Positions 6,127 to 6,482 of a stretch of DNA of 6,482 nucleotides are shown piece after piece (within the stretch, counting starts at the first letter, position 1; every line of letters starts with the position of its first letter). The stretch is from Thermoplasmata archaeon (lineage in GTDB: Archaea; Thermoplasmatota; Thermoplasmata; Thermoplasmatales; Thermoplasmataceae). The notes beneath the pieces were generated by a model. The model was not told the origin of the DNA. It did no database searches and saw only the letters and a program-made list of their open reading frames with translations. A program made the translations under genes and the position numbers. Location of the stretch: positions 1 through 6,482 of the forward strand of contig JAJYVJ010000100.1 of NCBI GenBank assembly GCA_021792045.1. The letters are read 5' to 3'.

Positions 6127-6317
6127 AGCAAGAATACAGGGCATGCAAGAAATGTAAGATTCTAACAACTGAGAAAACCTGTCCGGTGCATGCAAACGAG
6201 AAAACTACAACTGAGTGGTATGGCTTTATAATAATTATTGACCCTGCAAGATCAGAGATAGCAAAGAGAGCTAATATTGTAGAACCAGGTGCTTATGCAA
6301 TTAGAGTCAGGCAGTGA
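6123..6317 (+). CDS. spt4: Transcription elongation factor Spt4 (RpoE'')
   Basis: This 64-residue zinc protein is the partner of Spt5; the heterodimer closes the RNA polymerase clamp and raises processivity. The N-terminal zinc site is C8-x2-C11 with C20-P-V-H23: the fourth ligand, cysteine in most archaeal Spt4, is histidine here. EWYGFIIIIDP (51% of the core, about residues 31-41), SEIAKRANI and PGAYAIRV follow the family pattern to the C-terminus. Its length is normal. The ATG is preceded by AAGGTGG (6112-6118) at 4 nt. A 102-nt gap separates it from rpo7, unusually wide for this pair, and the gap contains a possible leader frame. Its last 23 nt overlap the next gene. Confidence 0.95.
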   Translation: MKQEYRACKKCKILTTEKTCPVHANEKTTTEWYGFIIIIDPARSEIAKRANIVEPGAYAIRVRQ

Positions 6318-6482
6318 ATTCGTGCTAAGCGATGATGCCAAAAGATTGGTTGCGCTTAACAATGGAGAACTCTGTGACCCGGAAGTTTTTAAAACGAAAT
6401 ACTCTGAAAAAAGGATTATTTCTGTTGGTGATGTTACTACCGAAATACTTGAGCGAAATGGAGTAAAACCTTTTCTTGAGGT
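6295..6482 (+). CDS. GTP-dependent dephospho-CoA kinase (DUF359), partial
   Basis: The 5' 62 codons of a DUF359 protein, cut by the window end. The family phosphorylates dephospho-CoA with GTP, the last step of archaeal coenzyme A synthesis, replacing bacterial CoaE. Visible features are FVLSDDAKRLVALNNGEL (9-26, matching the family's leading VLP-D-LR-x-L...G-L pattern) and IISVGDVTTEIL (41-52), the conserved VGD(V)TT motif, with GVKPFLEV at the edge. The ATG at 6295 is chosen because AGGTG (6289-6293 region) lies a few bases upstream and because it includes the FVL strand; it overlaps spt4 by 23 nt. GTG at 6322 is a weaker alternative. In euryarchaea this gene commonly follows rpo7-spt4 and precedes rps24e-rps27ae. 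Confidence 0.88.
   Translation, partial: MQLESGSEFVLSDDAKRLVALNNGELCDPEVFKTKYSEKRIISVGDVTTEILERNGVKPFLE

Overview
The window is archaeal and most likely from the order Thermoplasmatales or a close relative. The evidence is gene content: ribosomal protein eS1 (S3Ae), archaeal NMD3, the RNA polymerase subunit Rpo7, Spt4 and a DUF359 dephospho-CoA kinase, plus a tRNA intron with a perfect archaeal bulge-helix-bulge splice motif. AT-rich intergenic DNA, TATA-type promoters and GGTGA/GAGG-type ribosome binding sites fit. The order-level placement is inference; the species cannot be named from sequence reading alone.

Minus-strand block (14-4421). Transcription runs right to left: an acyl-CoA dehydrogenase of the isovaleryl-CoA type, archaeal NMD3, arginine deiminase (ArcA), ribosomal protein eS1, then an intron-containing elongator tRNA-Met only 9 nt past the eS1 stop codon. 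The first three genes are 23 and 34 nt apart and look like one transcription unit. eS1 follows a 141-bp AT-rich gap that probably holds its own promoter. The block mixes translation and ribosome assembly (NMD3, eS1, tRNA) with catabolism of branched acyl-CoA and arginine.

Decayed strand-switch zone (4422-5438). About 200 bp with no recognisable gene is followed by two 5'-truncated gene remnants lying head to head. One is a roughly 45-codon minus-strand C-terminal tail of unknown origin. The other is the plus-strand C-terminal end of a MutS-family ATPase that has lost its Walker A motif and all mismatch-binding domains. A single deletion across a former divergent gene pair would explain this. 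It is the most unusual part of the window. A 268-bp AT-rich spacer then carries the promoter of the next operon.

Plus-strand block (5439-6482). This is the conserved euryarchaeal cluster rpo7 - spt4 - DUF359 (GTP-dependent dephospho-CoA kinase, cut by the window end). An 18-codon reading frame with its own ribosome binding site sits between rpo7 and spt4 and overlaps the spt4 start by ATGA, so it could couple spt4 translation. I see no CRISPR array, insertion sequence, phage gene or defence island, and no convincing new multi-gene system.
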